Below, piece by piece: positions 8,071 through 17,549 of a DNA stretch of 64,000 nt. How positions within the stretch are numbered: the stretch's first letter is position 1; each line of letters opens with the position of its first letter. Made by a program: the position numbers and the translations under genes. The DNA is taken from assembly GCF_001426665.1 (NCBI RefSeq), contig NZ_LMEY01000032.1, forward strand, positions 1-64,000. The letters run 5' to 3'. Below the pieces are notes generated by a model. The model searched no databases. It was not told the origin of the DNA and saw only the letters and a list, made by a program, of their open reading frames with translations. This DNA comes from Rhizobium sp. Root1334 (GTDB lineage Bacteria; Pseudomonadota; Alphaproteobacteria; Rhizobiales; Rhizobiaceae).

Positions 8071-9202
8071 TTAGGCCAGATCGTCGACCACGGCATCGGC
8101 GCCGCCGTTGACACGGTGTGCGAGTGCAGCTTCCATGAACTCGTTCAGATCGCCATCGAGCACATCGTCAGGCGCTGTGCTGGCGACGCCGGTACGCAAG
8201 TCCTTGACCAGCTGATACGGCTGCAACACGTAGGACCGGATCTGGTGACCCCAGCCGATATCGCTCTTCGATGCGGCTTCAGCATTGGCCGCGTCTTCAC
8301 GCTTTTTCAGCTCCGCTTCGTAGAGGCGGGCACGCAACATGTCCCAGGCCTTGGCCTTGTTCTTGTGTTGCGAACGCTCCTGTTGGCACTGCACGACGAT
8401 TCCGGACGGAATATGCGTGATACGCACGGCCGAATCGGTGGTGTTGACGTGCTGGCCGCCGGCGCCGGACGAACGGTAGGTATCGATACGGCAATCGCTC
8501 TCGTTGATATCGATCTGGATCGAATCGTCGATGACCGGGTAGACCCAGATCGACGAGAACGAGGTGTGGCGGCGGGCATTGCTGTCGAATGGCGAAATAC
8601 GAACAAGGCGATGAACACCCGATTCGGTCTTCAGCCAGCCATAGGCATTGTGCCCCTTGACCAGCAGCGTCGCCGACTTGATGCCCGCTTCTTCACCGTC
8701 ATGAACTTCGAGAAGCTCGACCTTATAACCCTGGCGCTCAGCCCAGCGCGTGTACATACGCAAGAGGATGTTCGCCCAATCCTGGCTCTCGGTACCGCCG
8801 GCACCGGAATGGACTTCGAGATAGGTATCGTTGCTGTCAGCTTCGCCGGAGAGCATCGCTTCCACCTGGCGACGGGCGGCTTCAACCTTCAGTGCGCGCA
8901 GCGCATCTTCGGCTTCCTTGATGATGTCAGCGTCACCCTCTTCCTCACCGAGTTCGATGAGGTCGATGGCATCCTGCATCTGCCGCTCGAAAGCACGAAC
9001 GCCATTGATGCCGTCATCCAGCTGCTGGCGTTCGCGCATCAGCTTCTGAGCTTCCGACGCGTCGTTCCAGAGGTTTGGATCCTCTGCCTTGTTGTTCAAC
9101 CAGTCCAGCCGTCTTACCGCCTGATCCCAGTCAAAGATGCCTCCTCAGCAGGCTTATGGCCTGCTTGATTTCGTCGACAATGTTCTCGATTTCAGTCCGC
9201 AT
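8071..9202 (-). CDS. prfB: Peptide chain release factor 2, expressed by programmed +1 frameshift
   Basis: RF2 terminates translation at UGA and UAA. The gene is in two frames. Frame 1 starts at ATG 9200-9202, encodes 23 residues ([20 protein letters not shown], then RHL) and stops at TGA 9131-9133. Frame 2 resumes at GAC 9130-9132 ([19 protein letters not shown]) and runs to 8071, giving 376 residues after skipping T9133. The site AGG AGG CAT CTT TGA C is the classical prfB autoregulatory cassette: an internal Shine-Dalgarno, then CTT before an in-frame UGA. The body contains the stop-codon recognition motif SPF ([15 protein letters not shown]) and the GGQ peptidyl-hydrolysis motif ([10 protein letters not shown]). 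It lies downstream of mrcA on the same strand. An annotation starting at 9099 would miss the true N-terminus. Confidence 0.97.
9131..9165 (-). promoter_or_regulatory. prfB +1 recoding site with adjoining upstream hairpin
   Basis: On the mRNA the order is hairpin AGCAGGC-loop CATAA-GCCTGCT (9165-9147, perfect 7 bp), one base, AGGAGG (9145-9140), CAT, slippery CTT (9136-9134), TGA (9133-9131) and C. Internal Shine-Dalgarno pairing close to CTT-TGA stimulates +1 slippage when RF2 is scarce; this is established for prfB. The hairpin directly in front of the Shine-Dalgarno is seen in the sequence, and its role is inferred. Confidence 0.9.
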
Positions 9203-9301
9203 GGTTCCGCTTCTTGCGTTCGTATGGAATGTGCGCCGTGAATAACGGCGCCCGCCGCTCGTGTAAACAGCGGCGGGCGCCGGTGAATGGGAAGGGGCTG
9301 G

Positions 9302-11755
9302 TTAAAACAGGCCGCTGGAACCGCGATTGATCGCATCATTGGCCTGCGGCGACGCCTTCAGGATTTCTTCCGGCGGGATGTACTGATCGGCACCACCGAT
9401 GACCGAGAAGGTATCGGCCGGGCCGGTGCCGGGCTTGAAGGCCTCGATGATCGTATCCGGATCGCCGTCTGCCGCCGCCATACCGGTCTTGCGGTTGACG
9501 GGGATGAGGCTCATGCCTTCCGGCACAACGAACTTGCTTGGGCGGGTACCCTGCGTTGCGGCCTGCATGAAATCATTGAACACGGGAGCCGCCAGACCGC
9601 CACCTGTTGCACCGCGGCCGAGCGGCGCCGGGCTGTCGAAACCGAGATAGAGGCCAGCCACCATGTCCGGCGTATAGCCGACGAACCAGGCGTCCTTTTC
9701 GTCGTTGGTCGTTCCGGTCTTGCCGGCAACCGGACGGTCGAGCTTGATCTTGCCGGCCGCAGTACCGCGGGAAACCACGCCTTCCATCATCGATGTGATC
9801 TGGTAGGCGGTCATCGGGTCAAGAACCTGCTCGCGGTTGTCGGTGAGAACCGGCTCTTCCTGATCTTCCCAATCAGCCGCATTGCAATTGTCACAGGTGC
9901 GCTCTTCGTGGCGGAAGATCGTCTTGCCGTAGCGGTCCTGGATGCGGTCGATCATCGACGGCTTGATCTGCTTGCCGCCATTGGCGAGCACCGAATAGGC
10001 CGACACCATGCGCAGAACCGTCGTTTCGCCTGAACCGAGCGACATTGCGAGCACCGGCAGCATCTTGTCGTAGATGCCGAAACGTTCGGCATATTCGGCC
10101 ACCAAGTTCATGCCCATGTCGTTGGCAAGCCGCACCGTCATCAGGTTACGCGACTTTTCGATGCCGAGACGCAGTGTCGAAGGGCCGGCCGAACCGCCGC
10201 CATAGTTTTCCGGACGCCAGACCTGACCGCCGGTTACGAGTTCGAATGGCGCGTCGAGAATGACGGATGCGGGCGTATAGCCGTTGTCCAGTGCTGCCGC
10301 GTAAACGAAGGGCTTGAAGGACGATCCCGGCTGACGCATGGCCTGCGTTGCACGGTTGAATTCAGACTGGCCGTAGGAAAAGCCACCCGTCATGGCCAGA
10401 ACACGGCCCGTATGCGGGTCCATGGCGACAAGGCCGCCCTGCACTTTCGGCGGCTGGCGCAGGCGATATTCTCCGGCAGCATCAGTCGGCTCGACATAAA
10501 CGACATCGCCCGGACCGACGACGCCTTCCGGCGACTTTGCCGTCTTACGCTCACCGGTCGAAGAGCGGTAGGCCCATTGCATGTTCTTGGCGGTGATATG
10601 GCCGGTCACGCGGTCGGCGCCGATTTTGCCGCCGGCCTCTTTTTCCGGCTGGATGCCGATGTCGGCACCGTTACCGTCAACGGAGAGTACGACGGCCAGT
10701 TTCCATTCGGGCACATCAGACAAAGCATTCAGCTTGCCGAGCGGCTCGCCCCAGTCTCCACCAATTTCGATCGACTTCATCGGGCCATGGAAACCGCGGC
10801 GCTCGTCATAGGAAACCAGCGCGTTCTGCAGCGCCCGGCGCGCTTCCACCTGAATGCGCGGGTCGAGTGATGTGCGGACCGACAGGCCGCCCTCGTAAAG
10901 CGCGTTGTCGCCGTAGCGCTGGATGATCTGGCGGCGAACTTCCTCGGCGAAATAGTCAGACGCGAACAGATGCGATCCACCGCGACGAACACTGACACCC
11001 AGTGGCTGCTTCTTTGCCTCATCGCCATCGCTTTTGGCGACGTAACCGTTTTCGACCATGCGATCGATGACCCAGTTGCGGCGCTCGATGGCAGCTTCGG
11101 CCCTGCGGAATGGATGATAATTAGCCGGCCCCTTCGGCAGTGCTGCGAGATAGGCCGTTTCAGCAATGGTCAGCTCGGTGACCGACTTGTCGAAGTAAGT
11201 CAGTGCGGCGCCAGCGATACCGTAGGAATTCAGACCGAAGAAGATTTCGTTGAGATAGAGTTCGAGAATACGATCCTTGCTGTAGGCCTGCTCGATGCGG
11301 AACGACAGGATGGCTTCCTTGACCTTGCGGTCGATCGTCTGGTCGGAGGAGAGAAGGAAGTTCTTGGCAACCTGCTGGGTGATGGTCGAAGCGCCGACGG
11401 GACGGCGGCCGGAGCCGAAATTCTGCAGGTTGACGAAGATGGCGCGGCCAAGGCCGGTGATATCGACGCCTGGATGCTGGTAGAAGTTCTTGTCTTCGGC
11501 CGAGATGAAGGCCGCCTTGACGCGATCGGGAATGGCCTGGATCGGCAGATAGAGGCGGCGTTCACGGGCATATTCAGCCATCAGCGCGCCATTGCCGGCG
11601 TGGACGCGGGTTGTTACCGGAGGCGCATAGCTGTTGAGGACCTCATAGTCTGGCAGGTCCTTGGTCACATGGCCAAGATAGATGGCAGCGGCTGCGGCAA
11701 CGCCGAGCACCAGAAATGCGCCAATGCCGAAGAAATATCCAATCAGTCTGATCAT
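9302..11755 (-). CDS. mrcA: Penicillin-binding protein 1A (bifunctional class A PBP)
   Basis: The 817-residue protein has an N-terminal membrane anchor (residues ~5-28), a GT51 glycosyltransferase domain with the catalytic EDKNFYQHPGVD and STITQQVAKN motifs, an OB-like insert, and a transpeptidase domain. The latter carries SXXK (GSSFKPF), SXN (KSRNLM) and KTGTTN. It polymerises and cross-links peptidoglycan at the inner membrane. The insert near CDNCNAADW carries a cysteine pair. A short tail follows the transpeptidase. It lies between amiC and prfB on the same strand; the gap of 99 bp to prfB is small enough for partial co-transcription. Confidence 0.97.
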   Translation of the reverse strand: MIRLIGYFFGIGAFLVLGVAAAAAIYLGHVTKDLPDYEVLNSYAPPVTTRVHAGNGALMAEYARERRLYLPIQAIPDRVKAAFISAEDKNFYQHPGVDITGLGRAIFVNLQNFGSGRRPVGASTITQQVAKNFLLSSDQTIDRKVKEAILSFRIEQAYSKDRILELYLNEIFFGLNSYGIAGAALTYFDKSVTELTIAETAYLAALPKGPANYHPFRRAEAAIERRNWVIDRMVENGYVAKSDGDEAKKQPLGVSVRRGGSHLFASDYFAEEVRRQIIQRYGDNALYEGGLSVRTSLDPRIQVEARRALQNALVSYDERRGFHGPMKSIEIGGDWGEPLGKLNALSDVPEWKLAVVLSVDGNGADIGIQPEKEAGGKIGADRVTGHITAKNMQWAYRSSTGERKTAKSPEGVVGPGDVVYVEPTDAAGEYRLRQPPKVQGGLVAMDPHTGRVLAMTGGFSYGQSEFNRATQAMRQPGSSFKPFVYAAALDNGYTPASVILDAPFELVTGGQVWRPENYGGGSAGPSTLRLGIEKSRNLMTVRLANDMGMNLVAEYAERFGIYDKMLPVLAMSLGSGETTVLRMVSAYSVLANGGKQIKPSMIDRIQDRYGKTIFRHEERTCDNCNAADWEDQEEPVLTDNREQVLDPMTAYQITSMMEGVVSRGTAAGKIKLDRPVAGKTGTTNDEKDAWFVGYTPDMVAGLYLGFDSPAPLGRGATGGGLAAPVFNDFMQAATQGTRPSKFVVPEGMSLIPVNRKTGMAAADGDPDTIIEAFKPGTGPADTFSVIGGADQYIPPEEILKASPQANDAINRGSSGLF

Positions 11756-12127
11756 CAGCCAGGTACCGGTATCCAGTTATCGTTTATCTATGCGGAACAT
11801 ACGCTGCCGGTGGGCCTACCCCGCACCTTGCCCGAATGCAATCACGCCAACGCATTAAACAACGAATGAAATGCGTTCCGGATGGCCGGCGGCGCTTCCC
11901 CACGTTGCATGTTTACGGCCAGCGATCGTCTTTCGGATCACCGCCGTGCAATTCAGACTTCCGGATAGCGACCGGATTGTGAGTAAAATAGGGCTTGCAG
12001 CAGATTAAACATGGGTCATCCCGTTGAAAACGATATCGCTGTTACTCCGGCGACACAAATCACAACAGACGTTATTACCGGTTCACGCCATTGAGCGGCA
12101 ACGGATGGAACTTCCTCCAAACCGTGC
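11756..12127. other. Gap of 372 bp between amiC and mrcA
   Basis: Both flanking genes are on the minus strand, so this holds the 3' end of the amiC transcript and the promoter and leader of mrcA. I see no convincing ORF, terminator or repeat. The AT-rich patch near 11770-11800 (GATAAACGATAAC on the minus strand) is the most promoter-like stretch, but I would not fix boxes. Confidence 0.5.
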
Positions 12128-13351
12128 TCAACCACCGTTTGCGACGGCCTCGCCGCGATAGCCGCGCACGGCAGCCGCAATAAGATCTGCAACCTTGCTG
12201 CGCCAGACCGGATCGACAAGGAGCTTTTCATCTTCCTTGTTGGACAAAAAACCCAATTCCAGCAGAATCGATGGCACATCCGGCGCCTGCAGAACCCGGA
12301 ATCCCGCATGGCGGTGTGGATTGTTGATCAGGTTGATCTGCCCCTCGAAGGACGAAACGACGGAACGGGCGAGATTGACCGAGAACGCCTGCGTTTCGCG
12401 GCGCGTCAGATCGATCAGAATGTCGGCGACTTCGGCCGGTTCGCTCTTGAAGGTGACCCCGGCAATCTCATCCGACAGGTTTTCGCGGGCTGCAAGATTG
12501 GCTGCCAGATGGTCGGATGCCTTGTCGGAGATCGTGTAGACGGTGGCGCCACGAATATCACGCTGCTTCAGCGTATCGGCGTGAATGGAGATGAACAGGT
12601 TGGCGCTGTGCTGACGGGCAACCTGGACGCGTTCCGGCAAGGACAGGAACTCATCCTTGTCGCGCGTCAGGAATGCCTTGACGCCCTTCTCCTTGTTGAG
12701 CGTCTCGACAAGCTGCGCGGCGAAGGCAAGCGTGACGCTCTTCTCTTCCATCTTGGTCTCGCTGCCGATGGCGCCGGTATCGATACCGCCGTGACCAGCA
12801 TCGACGGCAATAATGAATGCTCCGGGTGCGGCCGGCTCGACCAGCCTGTCGGTCTTTGCAGCGCTGACAGTACCGGTCCATGTCTGCTCTGCGATCAAGC
12901 TGGAAAAACGCGCCTCGGTCACCCGTTCCGCATCAAGCACCAGGCGAAATCCCTTGCCTTCCTCATCCGCCTTCACATCGGCGACCGTGACGGCGACGGG
13001 TTTGCTTGCAGTGAGCACCACGCGGGCGCTGCCCGGCCCCATCGCGCCATAGCGAATTTCGGTGAACAGACCGCGCGCTTTCAGATCCTCGGGTTTCAGA
13101 CCAAAGGAGGTCTCAGGCAAATCGACGATGACACGGGGCGGATTGGCGACATAGTGGACGAAGAAAACGGGCTTGCGGTCGAAATCAATCACCACCCTGG
13201 TGCGGGCGTCGTCGCCGGCAATCCGCGCACCGTAAGCGAGCAATGGTGCATCGGCAGCATGAGCGACCGGCGCCGCCGAAAGAAGCAGGAGGCCCAGCAG
13301 GCACCGTCGTATCATCGCTGACAGGATCAAATCCGCTCTTCCTTGTTGCAT
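12128..13351 (-). CDS. amiC: N-acetylmuramoyl-L-alanine amidase (AmiC-like)
   Basis: The 407-residue exported enzyme has a signal peptide (IRRCLLGLLLLSAAPVAHA), an AMIN domain (about residues 35-150, septal targeting), a linker, and a C-terminal Amidase_3 domain. The zinc ligands are in IAVDAGHGGIDTGAIG (His), the catalytic region METKMEEKS (Glu) and LFISIHADT (His), with the closing LLELGFLSNKED motif. It cleaves the amide bond between MurNAc and the stem peptide during daughter-cell separation. The start at 13351 has a GGTGGG sequence upstream; ATG 13315 is an alternative, and a longer frame to 13456 is unlikely. It is divergent from rne and upstream of mrcA. Confidence 0.93.
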   Translation of the reverse strand: MQQGRADLILSAMIRRCLLGLLLLSAAPVAHAADAPLLAYGARIAGDDARTRVVIDFDRKPVFFVHYVANPPRVIVDLPETSFGLKPEDLKARGLFTEIRYGAMGPGSARVVLTASKPVAVTVADVKADEEGKGFRLVLDAERVTEARFSSLIAEQTWTGTVSAAKTDRLVEPAAPGAFIIAVDAGHGGIDTGAIGSETKMEEKSVTLAFAAQLVETLNKEKGVKAFLTRDKDEFLSLPERVQVARQHSANLFISIHADTLKQRDIRGATVYTISDKASDHLAANLAARENLSDEIAGVTFKSEPAEVADILIDLTRRETQAFSVNLARSVVSSFEGQINLINNPHRHAGFRVLQAPDVPSILLELGFLSNKEDEKLLVDPVWRSKVADLIAAAVRGYRGEAVANGG

Positions 13352-14140
13352 ACGCCCACCGGTACCGCGGTGGTAGCGTCGCCGACGACCAGGTCGCGAC
13401 ATCTCATTTCGGGACATGGCCCGTACACTTGGCGCGTTGCTGCCTGCAGTATCCATGACGCCATATGGTTAACCAAACCTTGCGCTCTCCATATTCAAGG
13501 GACGCCGCCTGCCCTTTTCCAGCGCCGTTAACGAGCCTCAAGACCGCAGCAAACCAGCACTTCGCCAGTACACACCCCGACAAGCGAATCAATCAATATT
13601 ATGGCGCTTCCGGCTTTTCCCTTGCCATTGTGACATAGAAAACATAAAAGCCTTGCAGGGAGAAAGTGTTGACGGGATAGAATCGACGACCGGCAGCCAA
13701 AGGGTGTTTAAAACCCTGGCGCCAGAGCGTGATCGGGACGGGTAAAACCGCTTCAACGCAGATCACGTCTCGGACAAGCAGTCGCGCTTCATCCGCCGTC
13801 GCTCCACTTTTTCTTCGCATGCTGAATCGAGAAATTCCGGCGGTGGCCGGAGCGTTTATGGTGACGATCACCGCAGGCCCGTGACCGGGCACATTCATCG
13901 GGCCTTCAGGGCCTACTACATTGGCATTCTTGTTTGGTCATTAACGTTGTCCCAGCAGTATCGGTCAGAAGTAAACAGGCCCCGGAACGCAAGTGTTCCG
14001 GCTGCCGTCTGGCTGTTGGACGATCTCCCCAACCTTACAGGAACATTCACATCCGGCGAAAAACCTGAACTGCATGGAAAGTCTCCTCCGGGACGCTATT
14101 TTCCTGCTGTTTCCAGGGTGCGCCGAGGAGCACCACTTCC
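13352..14140. other. Long amiC-rne intergenic region and rne leader
   Basis: Almost 790 bp separate the divergent genes. It contains a perfect hairpin CCGGAAC-loop GCAAGT-GTTCCGG at 13982-14001, about 140 nt before the rne start. Long structured leaders are known for rne in E. coli, where RNase E shortens its own mRNA, so this is probably a regulatory 5' UTR. A 99-codon minus-strand frame at 13599-13898 is not convincing. No repeats or RNA genes were recognised. Confidence 0.55.
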
Positions 14141-17020
14141 ATGGCAGAGAAAATGCTTATCGATGCGTCTCACGCTGAAGAGACGCGCGTCGTTGTCGTA
14201 CGCGGAAACCGCATAGAAGAATTCGACTTCGAATCCGAACACAAGAAACAAATCCGCGGCAACATCTATCTCGCGAAAGTAACGCGCGTAGAGCCGTCGC
14301 TGCAGGCGGCCTTTGTCGACTACGGCGGCAACCGCCACGGCTTCCTAGCGTTCGCTGAAATCCACCCCGACTATTATCAGATCCCGCTCGCCGATCGTCA
14401 GGCCCTCCTGCGGCAGGAAGCCGAGGAAGCGCGCCGTGACGACGACATCGAGCATGTCGAAACCGGCACGGATCTCGGCCCTGATTCCGAAGAGGAAACA
14501 GTCGAGGCGGTTGTAGAGAACGTCGTCGAGGTCATTGAAACGGCGGCCGAGCCGGTCGAGACCGTGGAAATGGCCGCTGAGACCGAAGAAGAAAAGCCGA
14601 AAGCAAAGGCCAAGCGTCCGCGCCGCACCAAGAAGGCTGCCGCCGCCGAAGCCGAAGCCGCTGCTGCCGACGCAGATGGCGAAGAAGGTAATGGCGGCGA
14701 AATGGCTGCCATGGTCGATACCGACAGCATTTCGGAAGACACGCGTGGTGGACGCCGCGGCCATGATGACGACGATGATGACGACGGTCATCACGAAGAA
14801 AAGGAAGTCATCGAATCCGTCGGCGCCGAAGACGCGATGGAAGAAGTGCCGGACCGGCAGGTCAACCGCCGTCCGCGCAAGCAGTACCGCATCCAGGAAG
14901 TCATCAAGCGCCGCCAGATTCTTCTGGTGCAGGTGGCCAAGGAAGAACGCGGCAACAAGGGCGCAGCCCTCACCACCTATCTGTCGCTGGCCGGCCGGTA
15001 TTCGGTCCTGATGCCGAACACGGCGCGTGGCGGCGGCATTTCTCGCAAGATCACCAACCTGCCGGACCGCAAGCGCCTGAAGGAAATTGCCCGCGCGCTC
15101 GACGTGCCGCAGGGCATGGGCGTCATCCTGCGCACCGCCGGTGCCAACCGCACCAAGGTCGAAGTCAAGCGTGACTTCGAATACCTGATGCGCCTGTGGG
15201 AGAATGTTCGCACCCTGACGCTCTCCTCCACTGCCCCTTGCCTCGTCTATGAGGAAGGCTCACTGATCAAGCGCTCGATCCGCGACCTTTACAACAAGGA
15301 TATCAGCGAGATCATCGTCGCCGGTGAAGAAGGCTACAAGGAAGCCAAGGGCTTCATGAAGATGCTGATGCCGAGCCACGCCAAGGTGGTTCAGCCTTAC
15401 CGTGACGTCCACCCGATCTTCTCGCGCTCGGGTATCGAAGCCCAGCTCGACCGCATGCTGGTGCCGCAAGTAACGCTGAAGTCCGGCGGCTACATCATCA
15501 TCAACCAGACCGAAGCGCTGGTCGCCATCGACGTGAACTCGGGCCGTTCGACCCGCGAGCACTCGATCGAAGACACGGCCCTCCAGACCAACCTCGAAGC
15601 TGCCGAAGAAGTCGCCCGCCAGCTGCGCCTGCGTGACCTTGCCGGTCTCGTCGTCGTCGACTTCATCGACATGGAAGAAAAGCGCAACAACCGCGCTGTC
15701 GAGAAGCGTCTGAAGGATCATCTGAAGAACGACCGCGCCCGCATCCAGGTCGGCCGCATCTCGCATTTCGGCCTGCTCGAAATGTCGCGCCAGCGGATTC
15801 GCGCCTCGGTACTCGAATCGACGATGCAGGTCTGCTCGCATTGCAACGGCACGGGCCACGTGCGTTCGCAGTCCTCTGTTGCCCTGCATGTCCTGCGCGG
15901 CGTCGAAGAATATCTCTTGAAGAACACCACGCACAACATCACCGTGCGCACAACGCCGGATATTGCGCTCTACCTGCTCAACCACAAGCGCGGCACGATC
16001 ATCGATTATGAAGAGCGCTTTGGCGTTCAGATCATCATCGAGGCGGACGCCCATGTCGGTGCGCAGCATTTTGCCATCGATCGCGGCGAAGCTGTCGAGA
16101 ACCCGGTCAAGATCGAGCAGATCATCCAGTTCGAGCCGGAAATCGATGAAGACGACGATATCATCATCGAAGAGGATATCGAGGACGATGAAGAACTCGT
16201 GGCCGAAGCCAAGCCGGAACGCGCAGAACGGGCCGAGCGCAGCGAACGGGCACCTGCCGCCGAGGGCGACGAACAGGGCAACCGCAAGCGCAAGCGCCGC
16301 CGGCGCCGGCGTGGTGGCCGCCCGGGCGGCGACCAGGGTGCTGAGGCCGGTGTGCGCTCCGAGGATGCCTCCGATGAGGATGGCGACGAGGACGAAGCTG
16401 ATGACGTTGCAGCACAGGCGGGTGCCGAAGACGCACAGGACGCAGGCCTGAGCGAAGAAGAGCGTCAGAAGCGCAAACGCCGCCGTCGTGGCAAGCGTGG
16501 TGGTCGCCGCAACCGTCCGGACGAGGCAGAAGGTGAAAATCTGGCAGCCGACGACGAGACCGCTGGTGAAGAAGCCTCGGTGGATGCACCGGAAGCGGAG
16601 GCCGTGGCTACCGTTTCAGCCGAAGACGCTGTTTCAGTTGTAGCCGCCGAAGAAATCGTCGAAATCCCGGTTGTTGCCGTGGAAGAAGCCAAGCCCGCCA
16701 AGCCGAAGCGCAGCCGCAAGAAAGCCGTCGCTGCTGTTGAAGAGGCCGTTGCCGAACAGGCACCTGTGATGACTGCCGATGCGGATGCTCAGGCTGCAGT
16801 CGAAGCGAAGCCGGAAACGGTTGCCGCCATCGAGGAACCGGCTGTCGAGAAGGCTGCTGCCGACCTCGAAGATACCAAGCCGGTGCGCGCCAACCGCGAC
16901 ATCGACGCGATTGCCAGCGAGCCGGTCGTCAAGTCGTCCACCGTCAAGAAGGACGAAGGTGATACCGAGCCGGCAAAGCCCAAGAAGGGCGGCTGGTGGC
17001 AGAAGCGCGGCTTCTTCTGA
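14141..17020 (+). CDS. rne: Ribonuclease E (Rne/Rng family), degradosome scaffold
   Basis: The 959-residue protein begins MAEKMLIDASHAEETRVVVV. The S1 domain (FVDYGGNRHGFLAFAEIHPDYY) is interrupted at about residues 90-245 by a very acidic insertion rich in E, D and A, typical of alphaproteobacteria. It resumes at YRIQEVIKRRQILLVQVAKE. The catalytic DNase I-like domain carries AIDVNSGRS and VVVDFIDM, and the zinc link is CSHCNGTGH. Residues ~690-959 are an unstructured tail with alternating acidic and arginine-rich blocks (RKRKRRRRRRGGRPGG), ending KKGGWWQKRGFF. The terminal GWW motif binds PNPase in Caulobacter. RNase E initiates mRNA decay and processes rRNA. A strong terminator follows. 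Confidence 0.96.
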   Translation: MAEKMLIDASHAEETRVVVVRGNRIEEFDFESEHKKQIRGNIYLAKVTRVEPSLQAAFVDYGGNRHGFLAFAEIHPDYYQIPLADRQALLRQEAEEARRDDDIEHVETGTDLGPDSEEETVEAVVENVVEVIETAAEPVETVEMAAETEEEKPKAKAKRPRRTKKAAAAEAEAAAADADGEEGNGGEMAAMVDTDSISEDTRGGRRGHDDDDDDDGHHEEKEVIESVGAEDAMEEVPDRQVNRRPRKQYRIQEVIKRRQILLVQVAKEERGNKGAALTTYLSLAGRYSVLMPNTARGGGISRKITNLPDRKRLKEIARALDVPQGMGVILRTAGANRTKVEVKRDFEYLMRLWENVRTLTLSSTAPCLVYEEGSLIKRSIRDLYNKDISEIIVAGEEGYKEAKGFMKMLMPSHAKVVQPYRDVHPIFSRSGIEAQLDRMLVPQVTLKSGGYIIINQTEALVAIDVNSGRSTREHSIEDTALQTNLEAAEEVARQLRLRDLAGLVVVDFIDMEEKRNNRAVEKRLKDHLKNDRARIQVGRISHFGLLEMSRQRIRASVLESTMQVCSHCNGTGHVRSQSSVALHVLRGVEEYLLKNTTHNITVRTTPDIALYLLNHKRGTIIDYEERFGVQIIIEADAHVGAQHFAIDRGEAVENPVKIEQIIQFEPEIDEDDDIIIEEDIEDDEELVAEAKPERAERAERSERAPAAEGDEQGNRKRKRRRRRRGGRPGGDQGAEAGVRSEDASDEDGDEDEADDVAAQAGAEDAQDAGLSEEERQKRKRRRRGKRGGRRNRPDEAEGENLAADDETAGEEASVDAPEAEAVATVSAEDAVSVVAAEEIVEIPVVAVEEAKPAKPKRSRKKAVAAVEEAVAEQAPVMTADADAQAAVEAKPETVAAIEEPAVEKAAADLEDTKPVRANRDIDAIASEPVVKSSTVKKDEGDTEPAKPKKGGWWQKRGFF

Positions 17021-17044
17021 GCCGAAACAGATATCTGAAAGATG

Positions 17045-17077
17045 AAAAACCGGCCAAGCGATTGGCCGGTTTTTTCA
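17045..17077 (+). terminator. Rho-independent terminator of rne
   Basis: A perfect stem AAAACCGGCCAA / TTGGCCGGTTTT with a GCGA tetraloop is followed by a T run, 25 nt after the rne stop codon. Confidence 0.95.
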
Positions 17078-17182
17078 TGTTTCGGCCTGTTACATCAGGA
17101 ACTGTGAAAATACATCGGCTGCGGCAGAGTGTTCTCTGTTGGACGAGATGGGCTCGTCCAGTGCCAACAGGAGGAGGCAATC

Positions 17183-17398
17183 ATGCGACGTTTCCTTGTC
17201 GCAGCCGCGCTCGTCGCCATTCCCACGATTTCGCTTGCAGCGACATCACAAGCTGACAGCACGAGCCGCCAGCGCTACAACGACTTTTACTACAAGAGTT
17301 ATGACACGGCCTTTGAACCAGTCTGTGTGATCAGGACAGTCCGCAAGACGGACGAGTACGGTAACCGCGTCATCCGGAAGATTCGCATTTGCCGCTGA
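17183..17398 (+). CDS. Small secreted protein of unknown function (71 residues)
   Basis: The start is fixed by an excellent AGGAGGAGG ribosome-binding site 7 nt upstream. Residues 1-19 (MRRFLVAAALVAIPTISLAA) are a signal peptide. The mature ~50 residues are rich in Tyr and Arg (RYNDFYYKSYDTAFEPVCVI) and contain two cysteines (PVCVIR and the penultimate Cys), which could pair. No family is recognised. It stands alone between rne and the aminotransferase; the strong translation signal suggests an abundant product. Confidence 0.8.
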   Translation: MRRFLVAAALVAIPTISLAATSQADSTSRQRYNDFYYKSYDTAFEPVCVIRTVRKTDEYGNRVIRKIRICR

Positions 17399-17425
17399 GC
17401 TAGCCCCTTAGACATCCATTGCCGG

Positions 17426-17450
17426 CATGCGCGTCCGCTGGGCGCGCATG
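17426..17450. repeat. Perfect inverted repeat
   Basis: CATGCGCG (17426-17433) and CGCGCATG (17443-17450) are separated by 9 nt, 28 nt after the stop of the small secreted protein gene. No T tract follows on either strand, so it may stabilise a 3' end or be a weak terminator. Confidence 0.55.
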
Positions 17451-17549
17451 AGCACGGGTGGATCGAAGTCAGGCCACTTCCCAATCCGATTCACAGCCGT
17501 GACAGACAGAATCCGGAAAGTCCGCTAACAGCCTGAAATTTCTACGGGA

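Noticed and set aside
13700-13790. Possible degenerate copy of a rhizobial GAGC(A/G)TGATC-type repeat
   Set aside because: Only a short stretch (AGAGCGTGATC) resembles such repeats and the partner arm is not convincing.
13599-13898. Minus-strand 99-codon frame in the amiC-rne gap
   Set aside because: No ribosome-binding site, no recognisable motif, and it lies in the probable rne leader.
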